Below are positions 1 through 12,500 of a stretch of 64,000 bases of DNA, in pieces. Source of the DNA: Branchiostoma floridae (taxonomy: Eukaryota > Chordata > Leptocardii > Amphioxiformes > Branchiostomatidae); contig NC_049979.1 of NCBI RefSeq assembly GCF_000003815.2, positions 15,658,275-15,722,274 of the forward strand, given 5' to 3'. The position numbers and the translations under genes are program-made. Below the pieces are notes generated by a model. The model searched no databases and was not told where the DNA came from. It saw nothing but the letters and a program-made list of their open reading frames with translations. The number at the start of each line of letters is the position of its first letter. Positions within the stretch are counted from its first letter, which is position 1.

Positions 1-3000
1 GCAAAGAAAACATGGAAATTTGAGTACGTTGTAATTGTAATTGTAAAACACGTCACGTCGACTCAACAACATCTTTTGTAGTGTGTAACACATGTTTAAT
101 AGTATGCATAGTTGTATCTTTGCGGCTGTGACTGTGTACAGGCACATGAATTAAGTGTTCTCATCAAGGTCCTTGGTCTCACATACCAGTGCTCTGATCT
201 CGGCCGACTATAATCTTATATGCGTTTATATATGGTGCTAACCGGAGACCAGCTATCCAAAACATGTTCCATCCTTCGCGACTTGATTGAATGTCAAAAA
301 TTAACAATTTATCTTCGCGGTCCCTTGTGTCTTGTGGAATAATAGCGCAATTATTACAATACGATGTACATTACTCGGTGATTGTGTAAAAATAGGGCAT
401 TCAGTAAACTTACGATATTCCTCTTCTAACATCTGCTTGGCTATGTGTTAAATGTATGTGTGAATCCTACTTCTGTGTTTCGGCGTGTGTCTGCTATCAT
501 ACCTGTCATTGGTTTACCAATTTACCACGTACTCTCACGTATTCTTCATCACAGGATATGGAGATATTCTTCACGATGTATCTCATATCTCATAAATTGT
601 GGTGTGATTGAATATTGATACATTTTGTCTCTGGCTAGCTATGCATTGGTTTTCTATCGTCAATAGACTCATTTCTCGCTTTTCTTGGAAACTGCCTTTA
701 GAACTGTTCCTGTAATTCGCCCGGTTCTATTTTATCACCCGCTCACCATTCTTTCTCAGTGCCAAGCAGATATTGGGCTGCAGCATCAACGTCATCGACT
801 ATTAAAAGTTGGTGGTGCCCTGTATGTTTGTTTGATGATGTGTATATGCCATTATATTAGTCTACGCATTACTGACTAAAAGACTAAAAGCTGGTGTAAT
901 TATTTTGTGTACATTTGCAGTACGCAAATGAGACTACGTGTGCGTAGAGTGTAGCAGACCGTGTAGAGAAATATGCAATCTTCCAAGTTAAAATATACCC
1001 ACGTGCTTCGTGTTTACAGCTCCCAGACACGTACAGACAAGGCATGGCATGCTGGGGCATGAATGTTGGGGGGAGATTGCACCGGTAGCCGTCTTGAGTT
1101 TATTCTAGCATGACAAACTATGTCATGATGAGTTCAGTCCTCAAGGAGAACTGTCAACATGTTACTGTACCGCAGTGTTTGTTTGTTTGTTTGTACGTTT
1201 TGTGTGTAAATGTTTGTGTGATTATTAAGTTTGTATGTCTTTATCAATAAGAATCATTGTGTCATCTTTTTTTTCTATGATGGTGACTGACTAGGCTGTT
1301 CCCTCTGCCAAGATGGTTCGTCCCGACCCACAAATCAATGCAGTATTAATTCAAAGCAAACCCTAGTTCAGTTGGAATCACCCGCTGTATTCCTCTTACC
1401 TTGCAGCATTATTTCAGCAATGTCGCTGTAGCTGGGCAGAGACACCAGAATCAATAATCTCCCTTTTTCTCCAGAACCGTGAGTTAGAATTATGAGATTT
1501 ATGAACTTCCTTTCCGCTGAAAGGTTCGGCAGGCTGGAATTTTTTAGACGATGAAGATGGATTGTCCGTCAGTCCTACTGAAAGGCTGGGAGACCTTCAA
1601 AAGATCGGAATAATGGAGAGACATGGAGTTTGAGGTAAAACGAACGAATTGCGGAGTAAGCGGGGTGCCGGGCGGCGAGGAAATTATTTGCCAGCTGCTC
1701 ATCCCAGTTTTTACATGGAGGCAGGAGGCGACAGCATTAGAGAGCTGTATTGTAACCAGCCAAGGAGGTTGAATTCAACCTCCTTGTAACCAGCCCAACT
1801 TTTGCCTTCACAGTTAAATGACGGCGTCAAAACAACATTTACTTAACGTCCAGGCTTTCACTGCCTTGTCTGTTGTAGTTCTTGTGTAGGGTGAAAGTGA
1901 GAGTGGGTGCGCAACCCGAACTTTGAGGACCAAGAATCGACACGTTTCTTATATCAGTGTATGCAGCAAAGTGTAACCTGCGGCAGTCAGAAAGCTGACT
2001 TGCATGTTGACCTCTAAATCGTCGCAAGACATGTTGTCGGTGAGGATGACGTGGCATCTTTTTTTCAGTTCGATGTTGCGATGTCATTCGTCCGGTCTGC
2101 TGGCTTGACAAGCACAGATCATGACTGGAATCACTGTGTATATCTCGACAAAATGGAGGTCAAGATTATGTATGACCCATGCTGACAAGGCCATGAATGT
2201 AAGGTCGTCTTCACTAGCTGTCAGATTAAAATACCTAACGTTACATCATTTTCGTGGTATCAGATAACAGCCATAGTTAGTAATTGTCCCTCGATTGTCA
2301 CAACGGGTCGTTTCATTTTCACATAGAGGGGCGTACTCTGAGACCCTACCTTCTCCGTTCGGACTCGTTATTTTCAAAATAGTGGATTTCTTTCCTCCAG
2401 TACACTATCTTCTTGACGTTTATGCCCGCCCATTCAGTTAAAATCCAAAATAAACCACATTCCTTGTTGTTTGATTTCCAAGGCTCTGTAATAGAATAGC
2501 CCAGATCACTGCAACAGAAAAAATATGACTCACGACCGCCGATATTTTTAGCTGGTGTCGTTGTGTAAACAAAAGACGTATCCACTGGGCTGTTTTAAGA
2601 AGGAGGAAGCAAAGAAAACGAATTTATGTATTTAATCAGTAACAAACGACCTCCTATGAGAAACTTTGGCCAGCGTCAGATATATTGGATTTGTGATAAT
2701 TGCTCTGAAATGAAACTTTTAAGTAAGTGATTAAGGTTGTTTTACTGTTGATCGATATCAAGTCACAAGTCTGTTATGTTAGTGCTTTCTGTTTGTAATG
2801 TAGAAGCGTTAGCTCCAGATCACACGTTGTTATCATTAGTCCGATCACTGGCTAGAATTTGATTACGCTGTGGTGCAGAGGTGATAACGCTATCTCTGTT
2901 TAATAGTCATTGCTGATCTTCAACCGGACTGAGAGCTTTTCCTGTCTGCACGCTTGTATGAAAAAGATTCCACTTGGTTTGATAAATCTACAGATAATAC

Positions 3001-3400
3001 AATGACCAGTGAGGACCTAATCATTCTTTGAACAATTTCACGGAATTTTCGTCATCCCGTTCCAATTGACATCTTGGATTGTGAACAAAAGTAGTTTGAC
3101 AGAGATGGACCGACATGAGGTTGTATGGTTGTCCGGGGAACGGGACAGTGCCTGGCGGTTCTAGGTTACCCGTGTGCTCGGTGCCCCGTCCACGCCTGGC
3201 GACCGTCACATGACCCAGCGGTAGATAGTTGGTGGCACACGTCAGTTGGTCGCCTGGGCGGAAAGACGGGCGGTGGTCCAGCAACTTACCACAAAGGTCA
3301 AAGTTCGCAAGCGGGGGTTGGATGAAAGTCCGAGGTTCAGCAGCGTGGGGTTTCAATGCTTTGTTCCTCACCCAGTTTTTATTTTCACCTGGCGAAAGGT
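1..3400. other. Intergenic, no gene recognised
   Basis: No reading frame here resembles a known protein, and no run of phase-compatible splice sites was found. The open frames are short and lack domain-like composition. The stretch is AT-rich with simple T and GT runs. The only structured item noticed is the tiny palindromic insertion near 1.76 kb, listed separately. The last few hundred bases become richer in CpG as the BAHD1 promoter is approached. Confidence 0.6.
1753..1794. mobile_element. Micro-palindrome with 8-bp target duplication
   Basis: A 26-bp perfect palindrome at 1761-1786 begins CAAGGAGGTTGAA and ends with its exact reverse complement. It is flanked on both sides by TAACCAGC (1753-1760 and 1787-1794), as expected for a target-site duplication. 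The 8-bp duplication and the CAAGG terminus are compatible with a hAT-type transposase product. Related items occur at 11.5 kb and 30.9 kb. Confidence 0.6.
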
Positions 3401-3419
3401 GTGGCCAGGTTGCTCCGGT

Positions 3420-3503
3420 GAGACCGCTTTGTCATCTGAAGCCCTGTCGTCATCCGTTGTGACGTCAGCGCCTGGGTTCGCGGGTCTCGCCAGCCCAAAC
3501 AAG
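3420..3503 (+). promoter_or_regulatory. CpG-rich promoter of BAHD1 (CRE and YY1-type motifs)
   Basis: The region just before the first BAHD1 coding exon is CpG-dense and holds a full CRE palindrome, TGACGTCA, at about 3460-3467. The proposed start codon is embedded in AAGATGGCG, which matches the core of the YY1 site often found overlapping start codons at housekeeping promoters. No TATA box is seen. The transcription start itself is not determined. Confidence 0.5.
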
Positions 3504-6500
3504 ATGGCGTCGGACGTTAGGAACGTTCCTACGCGCGTACTACAATGTGGGATAGAGGGCGATCTGCCGGAGGTGAGCCTTGTCCTGGTTGAATGTTGAT
3601 GCCGAAGTGATGGCAGTGTGCCTGTGGCCTTGGCCGCATTGTGTTTTATGTGTGCTAGAACTGCGTTGCGTCAGGTAACGAGGCGAGCTGATGTGCGTGT
3701 CCCACCATTGACCAAGCGACCAGTTAGTTAGTCCCTTGTGTAAGGAGGCAGATGGTGCTGGATACCGGTACAATGTGCACAGTGTGCATGCCTGGCGTAA
3801 TCGTGCGGTAAACAAGGTTTACTGCTGTTTAGGTAACTTGCAGTCGTTGTGGTTGTTTTGTAGATAAGGTGGGTATGTGTTGTTGTCTTGGCAGCACGAT
3901 TTTAGAATCGAGGGGGTTGGACCGGAAGGTCGATTGGATGGGAGGGACCTCTCATTCTGTGAACGACCCTCCCCCTCTCTGCGTAACTGTACGTTACCGC
4001 TACCATTAACAACGACGACATATGTTTTTATGTATCACGTATACGTTGTTTTCCGCGTTGTTTATGATACTGGTTTTATTGATGTGCGCAGCTCCCATAG
4101 CGTCCAAAGTTAGAGTGCCCATGACCCCGTTTCGTGACCCACTATTATGATTAACTGTGTCAGTGAAAGAGCAAAAACGCCCCCAGTTCCAATCACCATT
4201 GAACCGTTCTGCTTTCGCCGTTAGACTATGCTTTATGTATCTGCCCGGATATTCTAAGCAAGGAAAGGGTGTTTAAGGAATTCTGTAGTACGTCAGTAAG
4301 AGAAAGTGTTTTAGGAAGGAAAACAGGAATCTCAGGAGGGGCATGAATAACGATAGGTACCCAGGTGTGAATGGAAAGAACGAATGAGAGAGAGAGTGAG
4401 AGAAAAGGCCGACGTGTCCCGTTTGTGTTCAACTGTTTTACACGTGCGAATTTGTATTTGTAAATTGACATGAAGTAGACGTCACTTAAACCGCTATTTG
4501 TTCATGTGTGGTCAAATTAGGCCGTGTGCTTGGGGATTACGGTTCCTGCTGAATAAACCGGAACCGAAAAATGTGCCCGATCTCCCTTCCCATGTAACCT
4601 TTGCCCCGCCAGTAGTTCGATCTCCCCAGGCCGCCCATTGGTTAGAAGGATTTATGTCGCTTGTTCTGTTTTGTACCTGTGCAATTTGCTCTGGTACAGT
4701 TTAGTTCTAGTTACGAGGTTTCGTGACGTTACCTCTCTGTGTTTGTTTGCTTTACTGTGAGGGTTGGTCGTGTATTCTTGAAAACCAACCTCGTGTAACA
4801 ATAGTACACAAGTGATCAATAAATCTCTCACTTGTGTTGTTTAGAGTACTATCAACGCCCTGTTGACCAACTGGCGATAGTGGTCACCTGTATCGTAGGC
4901 CGTGGCAAATAGCTAGTCTATTGTGTACCTGTGGGATATACACTATTAGACCTTAAACATGCATATCAGGGATATGTTTCGTCCGATATGCGATACCATT
5001 CCATTGGAACGATCGGGAAGACACATTCGTACACGTCACGTTCACAAAACATAGGGATGTCACATGACACTAAAACGTTTCACCATTGGTCACTGGAAAC
5101 GGTTACACGATTTCCCGCCATGAAAAACAACGACCGAGTCACACCTTGTCATTATCACATTTTGAAATTACTGGTTACGGTATTATGTCTGTTGAAAAGG
5201 CGGGGTTCGACATAGGGACAATTTCATGGTGATCTCCAAGCAGATGTTGGGAGAGAATGTAGATCGTAACGTAGTCTGTCTGTCTCAGATTATAATGCAG
5301 CCTGAGTATCACCCTGCTTTAGTTTACCGGGGCTCCCATACTCCTTGGTGAATCCTTGGTGAGGGGGAAACATGGGAGCCCCGGTAAACTAACCAGGCTA
5401 ACTAGCATGTATTTGGCTCCGCAGAATACGTTACGTTCTTTTTACTTCCATCATCTGCTGGAGATTTAATTCATTTATGTCAACAATTTCTAGATCGTTG
5501 ATCGTATATTTGATTGAAGGAAATGGTTCTTGAGAGCGACAACACAGTACTTTCACTAACGCAATAATGACGACAAGCATAGCGGTTGAGTGGTTGGAAT
5601 GTCGGCAAATTAGCCCTTCCCCTTGGACGAGCCCTGAGAAGTAAACAGGAAGGATTCTACTGGCGTAGAGGCACTTCCTGCCTGGATGGGCGGAGGTAGT
5701 CTTCGAGCAGATGTTAAGATGGTGAAACGTAATGATTTTTACTGTCCTGATTTTTTTCTTCTGATATCCAACTATCATTAGCATTCAACGCGAGCTCCCT
5801 TGGTAGCACAAGTCAAGTTGTTCTCCAACCAGATTTTCGGATGGGAAATCGCAGCGTTTGTATAAGGGGTGCGGGTCAGAAGAAGACGGGATAGCCAGAA
5901 AACGTTACGATCCCCCTTTCAAGATGTACTTCGCCTTTGGGACTAAAACAAAACATCGTGTTCCTGTCGACAGTGTAACAGGACGTAAAGAAGAGAAAGG
6001 GCAGTGCCATGATGTTGAACAAAAAGGAAGCTAAGATAAGATAAGAAATACCGGAGAAATAGAGAAAATTTTGCATTGTTGACGGTGTTAGATTTGCCGT
6101 CTCACACGCCAGTGTCGCTAAAGGCAAGCAGACCTAAAGCCAGCAGAACGGTGAACTATGTTTGAACCCTTCCTCACCCTTTCTAGTGGTACGAGACAAA
6201 CCTATAGAAATTACATAGCTGTTGTGTCGGGATAGCAGAAGATCGCCTGGTCGTGTTTTATAGGACACTTCTATTTGGGCTGCTATTGAACCTCTCTTAG
6301 ACGATTTCATAATTTAGATTCAAAAGCCTTTGCCATTTGTGCTAATAAATATCCAAGGGGCAACACAGCATTCTACTAGGCGTGGCCAACTTATACTATT
6401 TTCATAGTTACAATCTGAAAGACACTCCATTGTTGCAGTCGATGTTTACATAAAAACCGATAGTCAAAATAGTACTGAAGTTCCTGAAGAGGAAGGTGTA

Positions 6501-9500
6501 AAACAATACCATGCACACTTGGCTACAGTGGGTTCACATTTGTTCACTTCTCTCACGGCCAAATTGATACACTGTGTGCTTTGTTTCCACTTTGCCATTG
6601 TCATGGCTAACTGTATTTCTGTTCCACTTTCAGAAGCAAGATCTCAGCATTGCTATACTAGGAGCAAGAGTTCACGAAGAAGGCAACCGAAACGCGGACT
6701 TTAATAAGTCCGAAGAATTATTTTTCGGTTCCACTGGAGAGCTGAGCTCATGCCTTAGCGGCAAAATGACTCCTGTTACCGCCGACGAGGGGGACCGTGG
6801 AGCACCGAAGGGTCACGTTTCCCCGCGAAGAAGCCCGAGGAACAGCCGGAGCAAGTCCGACAGAGTGGCGAAAATGTCCGAGGTCGCATCAAATGGCGGG
6901 AATAGAAACACTACTGTCAAACGATCAATGGAAAACGTTGCAGGTTTGTGCAATGGTCATCGGGATGAGCAGCCGAGTCGGGAATTGATGGAGAACGCTA
7001 AGATCGGTTTGTCGCCCAAAACAAAAAGCGACCTGAAATTGAACGGTACGAGTCCACCATGTGCAAATCAGTGTATGTCGCTCATTAAGAGTTCTCCCGC
7101 GGAAATTTTCGTCAGTTCCTCCTGTGGGAAGAAGTGTCATGTGGAAGACAGTCGTCATGGCAATCGAACGCCGTGTTCTAACGGGATCGCGTCGTCCGTT
7201 GTGCGCGCCATCTGCTTCGAGGAGACGGACGTCAGAACAGAGGAATGTCCGGAGAGAGAAGGCATGGCCTTGGTGACGTCCTCGGATGACGTTTCCACGG
7301 AAAAGTCAAATTTAGAGGAGAATCCTCAAGTGGAAAAGACCAACATTCCAGACCCGGACTGTCGGGAAGGTGAAGCAAATACCTCCGATGTTTCCCACGA
7401 AACTAAGATTCAACAAGGCAGCAACAGAAATAAAGGGAAGAAGAGGTCGTCTGGGGACGTCGTGTCAGTAGTTCCCAGAAAGAGAAGAATGGCGAGTATC
7501 ACAGCCGAACTTAAGGTAAACCTCATGTACGAGAAGGACGATTGGAAACCACCAAAGAAACCGAGAAAAGGAAAAAACCTTTCGTCGTCCAGCAGTGATG
7601 GGGAAGTCTTTACGACTTCACCCACCGACTCTTCCAAACTGGACATGTTTGGAAATGGACAAGTGAACGGAGGATTTCCCACCGACCCGGACCAACCGCT
7701 GGATTTGTCGATGAAAAAACGACCAATCGCAGTAGCTAAGAAGGTCAAGTCCAACACAAAAGTGCCCGGGGCCACGGAGAAGAAGCAGAAATCTCGCAGC
7801 AAGTCGTTTCCACCCCAGAAGGGCAGCGGCAATGACAAGGTGTGTGGGCACACCAAGCGCATGGCCGCGCTAAACGCCCAGGCGATAATGACTGCTTACA
7901 AAACGGCAGACGACGCATCACAGACCAAAAAGAACCAGCGAGGAAAGTCTAAGAGCGGAGGAGGACCGGCCAAAAACGGGTACAAGAGGCACCAGCATGC
8001 CACCAACTTCAGACTTCTCTGCGGAGGATTCAACAGGAATCGTACGTCACTGCTTGCGTCATCAGGACTTCCGTCCATGCACGCACGGCCCCCTGGGATC
8101 GTTAGCCCCGTACCCAGCCACCCCCAGACGCTCATGTTGACGGGGCTTGCTAACCTCAGCGCCTCGCAGATTCTCCCCAACGGCGGCATCAGCCCCACGA
8201 CGACCGATAGTGCCTTCAGTAAATTCACTTCTGCCAGGCTGCATAATGGTAGGTGGGATAGTACACAACGTAGGTGGGGATAAGATATGTCTACCTGAAG
8301 TACTTTGCAAGCAAAGGGAATGGCGAAATTGTTTTGTAGTTCTAAATAGTAAGGTATATTCTATTACGATTGCTTGGAGTTGGATGCAAAATGGCGCAAT
8401 TCGTTACCGATTTTCGTACAATGTTTGTGGGCAATGCCTTACATTTTTTTCTAAATCGCGCGTGGTGCGTCCCATATCACTCTCTTAACGAACCTACCGG
8501 CCTTGTGTATTTCACGATGCCTCGCCGAGCGTACTGTAAAGACGCACCATTCAGTTACACGTGACCACGGCTCATAATTGGCTACTCACTCCCTTTTTGC
8601 GAAAGACGCCCGATATCTAAAACGTTGTTAATGATAATTGCCCCTTGCTCGGCCTTAGCCGTGTAATTTATTATCATGAGCACCGGGTCTGCAAATTTAA
8701 TCCATTCTCAAGGCTCGCTAGTGTTGACTATCTCATTTTGCACGAGAGCGTGGCTCCACGTGAACGCCCGAGAGTAGCATATTGTAAAAAACAAATGGCG
8801 TTCAGTTCTTCCGTATGTCACCCTGTTGTAGCGCACATTTTTAAAATCAGCCAGTTTGCCTCACGTTGTAACCATGGTTAACTGATTGGTCTTAAGAATA
8901 CAAAAATATGATTATGGTTAGTAACCTCTGACCACGCCGGGTTGACGTAGGAGACATGATTGTCATGACCTGATTATAGCTGGATGTTGTTATATATACT
9001 GTTGTTTAGGTGTATGGTACCAGACGGCGGGGCCTTTCCACCAGCCTCTTCCCTCGGTGTTGTCGGCCCAGGTAGGCCCTTCCCCCGACAGAAAGTCTCA
9101 CCCTTCTCCCGCCCTGGACACCGTGAAGGCGCACAACTACAAGTTCGCCACCAGGACCAAACGGAAGAAGTCCACCAACGGATGGAAGTGGCAGGGAGAG
9201 CCGTACGAAAAGATGGTGTTTTCGGCGGTAAGGCCATAACCTAATTTTGTGTTGCTAGTATCTGAAGTGGCGATCTCATAGGGCTTATTAAAACCGGCAG
9301 GAAATTGTCATACCTGCGTCAATCACATGATAGAACACCAAAGGCTAGTTTCAAACATGCGAAATGCCCGCGTCACACATACCCCAGAGTTAAGAGATGT
9401 TGCAGCCATTTACACACGTTACACATCTTTGACGAATAACCTCGCTACAAACGATGTTCCACGATAAAAGCATTACTGCCTACCGGCCATTTGCAAACCT

Positions 9501-12500
9501 TTAATAAAGCGATTCCGCCGTGGGAGCCTCCACGTACGCAAATATTGGCACGTCACTGATGTACCAGATTAATACATTGGTCACAGTTACTGTATACACG
9601 GACTGCACCCAGGGAAGCGGCCAGCACACGCATATCATGAAAAGTGTCATCTACTCTTATTCGTACCGTACTACGGTAGAAAATTTTTGTTCAAATGAAG
9701 GACAGTAAACGTGAAAATGTTTCGAACATTTCGGTATTTCATTTTTCAAGAAACGGAAACGTTATCAATAATATCAAGCGCAACTGACTGGATGCAAAAT
9801 ACGAAAACAAGGAATCTAAAATGTCGTATGTGTTTGTAACCTGTTGACGCCCTGACCTTTTTTTTCGGCGTTAGCATGCACTAGAAGGTAAAAGCTAGAA
9901 GTTAGAATCCCTGGAAATTGAATTAGTCCAGCTGTAGGTGGGGAATCCAAGTCCTAGCAATGCACACGTATTGTTAAGCGTCGTGCCAGAGAGGAGAAAA
10001 CATCGTTATCAATGATCACGACACCGAACATCAAGTAGACAACCCAACAATGGTTAGTGGAGCCTGATAACATTCATATCAACAGGCAGTTCTACAGGAA
10101 AATTATGAGTACAAGAATAACATAATGAAAATCTTGTCACAAAATGTGAGCAGCAATAAGACTGAGACGGAAAACACATTGACGTTACCAAGACCGTGCA
10201 CGACACATCAGTAACCTGTCCATGGATTCTCCTGTCTAGTACAAACACATTAACCGAAAGTGAATTGAATGGCATATAGTGACGGAGCGGCCCCAGGTGC
10301 TGATATCCACCTACAAACGTACGTTTGGTATCTGCAATTTGTACGGGATTACCGAGTAACAGAGAACGGACTTAATGTAATCACAATCACAGACCCACAG
10401 GAGACAGTGCGGATAAAGGGCGCCCAGGTACATTCATTCATCCGGACGCTATTTAACCAATAGAACCTGAGTTATGCAACAGTGTACATGTGTAGTTCGT
10501 TTGTACTTTGTTGTAGATTTACAGACAAACACGAATTGGTTGCGCAATCAGAGGTCATAGTACGTGAAATATATTAAAAGAAAACGACACAAACACTATA
10601 GTCAAACCTGTAACTTTTTAACATAATAATTGTGTAGCCTGTAACACAATTTGATTATTTTGTACTCATAATTTCCATGTACAACTGTCTGTTGATATGA
10701 ATGTTAATTGACCTAAAGGTAACAGGTACTAAAATATCAAAAGCTTTATTCTAAATCTCTGTTAATCGTTTTTGGCATCATATAGGATCACCTAAACGAC
10801 TAATCAAGATCATGTCATGTCCGAACATACAATGTACAGATCGCCCCTTATACAATTACGAACTAACAAGTCGCCCACATACAAAAACGTCCCGAGAACA
10901 ATACAGTAGCAGGTAACCGCTTAGTGAACGGTGTAGCCCTCGTGTTGTAATGGATCTGTGGCGTGAACAGCATATGTAAACACACACACAACAAAGCCTG
11001 CGCGCTGCGAGGGGTGAAGGTCAGCCGTTGCTTAGTAAAACTCTGGGCAGCGCTAAATCAGACAGCTATCATGGTGTGAGGCTTCAGAGTTGTCACGTGG
11101 ATCACATGGCCAACCGTACTATGGCGGGAACAAGACTTTCGGAATCAGCCGATCGCTGTTTAAGCTGATCTTATATATTATTAAGTTGCCCTTTTTTCAG
11201 CCTGAAGAATATGAAATGTGGACGGCACACCGCAAGCGAACAGCGTAAGATAACTTCGTTGTCGGTTCTGACGACTTTGTACGATCGACTTTGTACGGAG
11301 TCCAGATAGAGATGTTGTTAGATCTGCTACTTACTCTCCAAGCAGAGGTTGGTGGGAAAAATCGTGACCTTTTCCTTTCATAAGTTTTTTTTTTTCGACC
11401 GGGTGGTGTCATACTCCACCAACTACGCATGTAAAAGCCCTGTGTTCATACGATACGGAAATACGTGTATTGGGTAGGATGGTGATGACTCACTAGGATC
11501 AAGGAGCTTTTATCCTGATAAAAGCTCCTTGCTAGGATCTAATTTCTGAAAACGCCAGAAAACTCGGACCATCTGTTTCCACATCACTGCTAATTACGCA
11601 TGCCGAAACAGAGAAATATGACGATAATGGCAATGTGATGCAACTCGGTACTGTCCACGTATGTAACACACACACTTAGCTATTATAGACACGTACCCCC
11701 ACAAAACTGACAACTATGTCAAACAACTCATGGTATAGCAAGCGACAAGGTTTATCTGTTCCTAACAGGCTAAGCTAAGCCATATAATTTGAAGAATGAA
11801 AAGAGGTTCTCTCCTTCCAAACTGTGACGGACTGACTGTAGGAAATTCGAAGAGGTTTATCATAAACCGGATAGTCGCATTTGTGTGCTGTCGCAGTCTC
11901 CATCGATGTAGAGTGCTACCGCAAACCGTGCCATAATTTGTCGTAAAATGGTTACGCCGTGGTGCAAATCAAAACACATTTATGGTCGCACGGCGCGAAA
12001 CCTATTGCACCACGTGCAGTTCATTGGGCCTGATTTACTACCGATTGGGAATGGTTGAATGGGAAACTGATAATCGTTCCGACAAGTTGGACACGTTCCA
12101 ATCGGGCCGGCGGCCCAGCCATGCACGCTACCCGCGCCAGGACAGAAGCCTGCTAATATTGATTACTGCAGGTCAGGAGGGAGAAGGTACCACCAAGATA
12201 GCCACACTGGAACAGTCATAGTAGTCTGATGGGAGTCGGTAGACAAAATATGAAACGCTGTCTAATTGTTTGAGATCGCGAACGTTCACTGATCCTCGTG
12301 CCGTGGAGTTGCTGGAGATATAAATTGATAACGATTTGTCTATGCCGGAGTGCCTGTGCCTTGCTGTGAAGAATAACCACTATGTATATTTCCAGGTGCA
12401 GGGGAAGCCCGTACGGCGGGTGTGTTACCGGGGGATGTGCCGGGAGGAGGACCTGATACAGGAGAGGGACACGGTCCTGCTCAAGTCGGGGCCGCGCAAG

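Noticed and set aside
6574..6633. N-terminal hydrophobic extension of BAHD1 starting at the 6574 ATG
   Set aside because: The hydrophobic stretch is read from a pyrimidine-rich intron end (acceptor TTTCAG at 6633). A chromatin protein is not expected to have a signal peptide, and the upstream exon joins in phase.
7410..7862. 150-codon minus-strand reading frame inside the large BAHD1 exon
   Set aside because: It is the antisense shadow of the conserved BAHD1 coding sequence. It has no independent splice or protein evidence.
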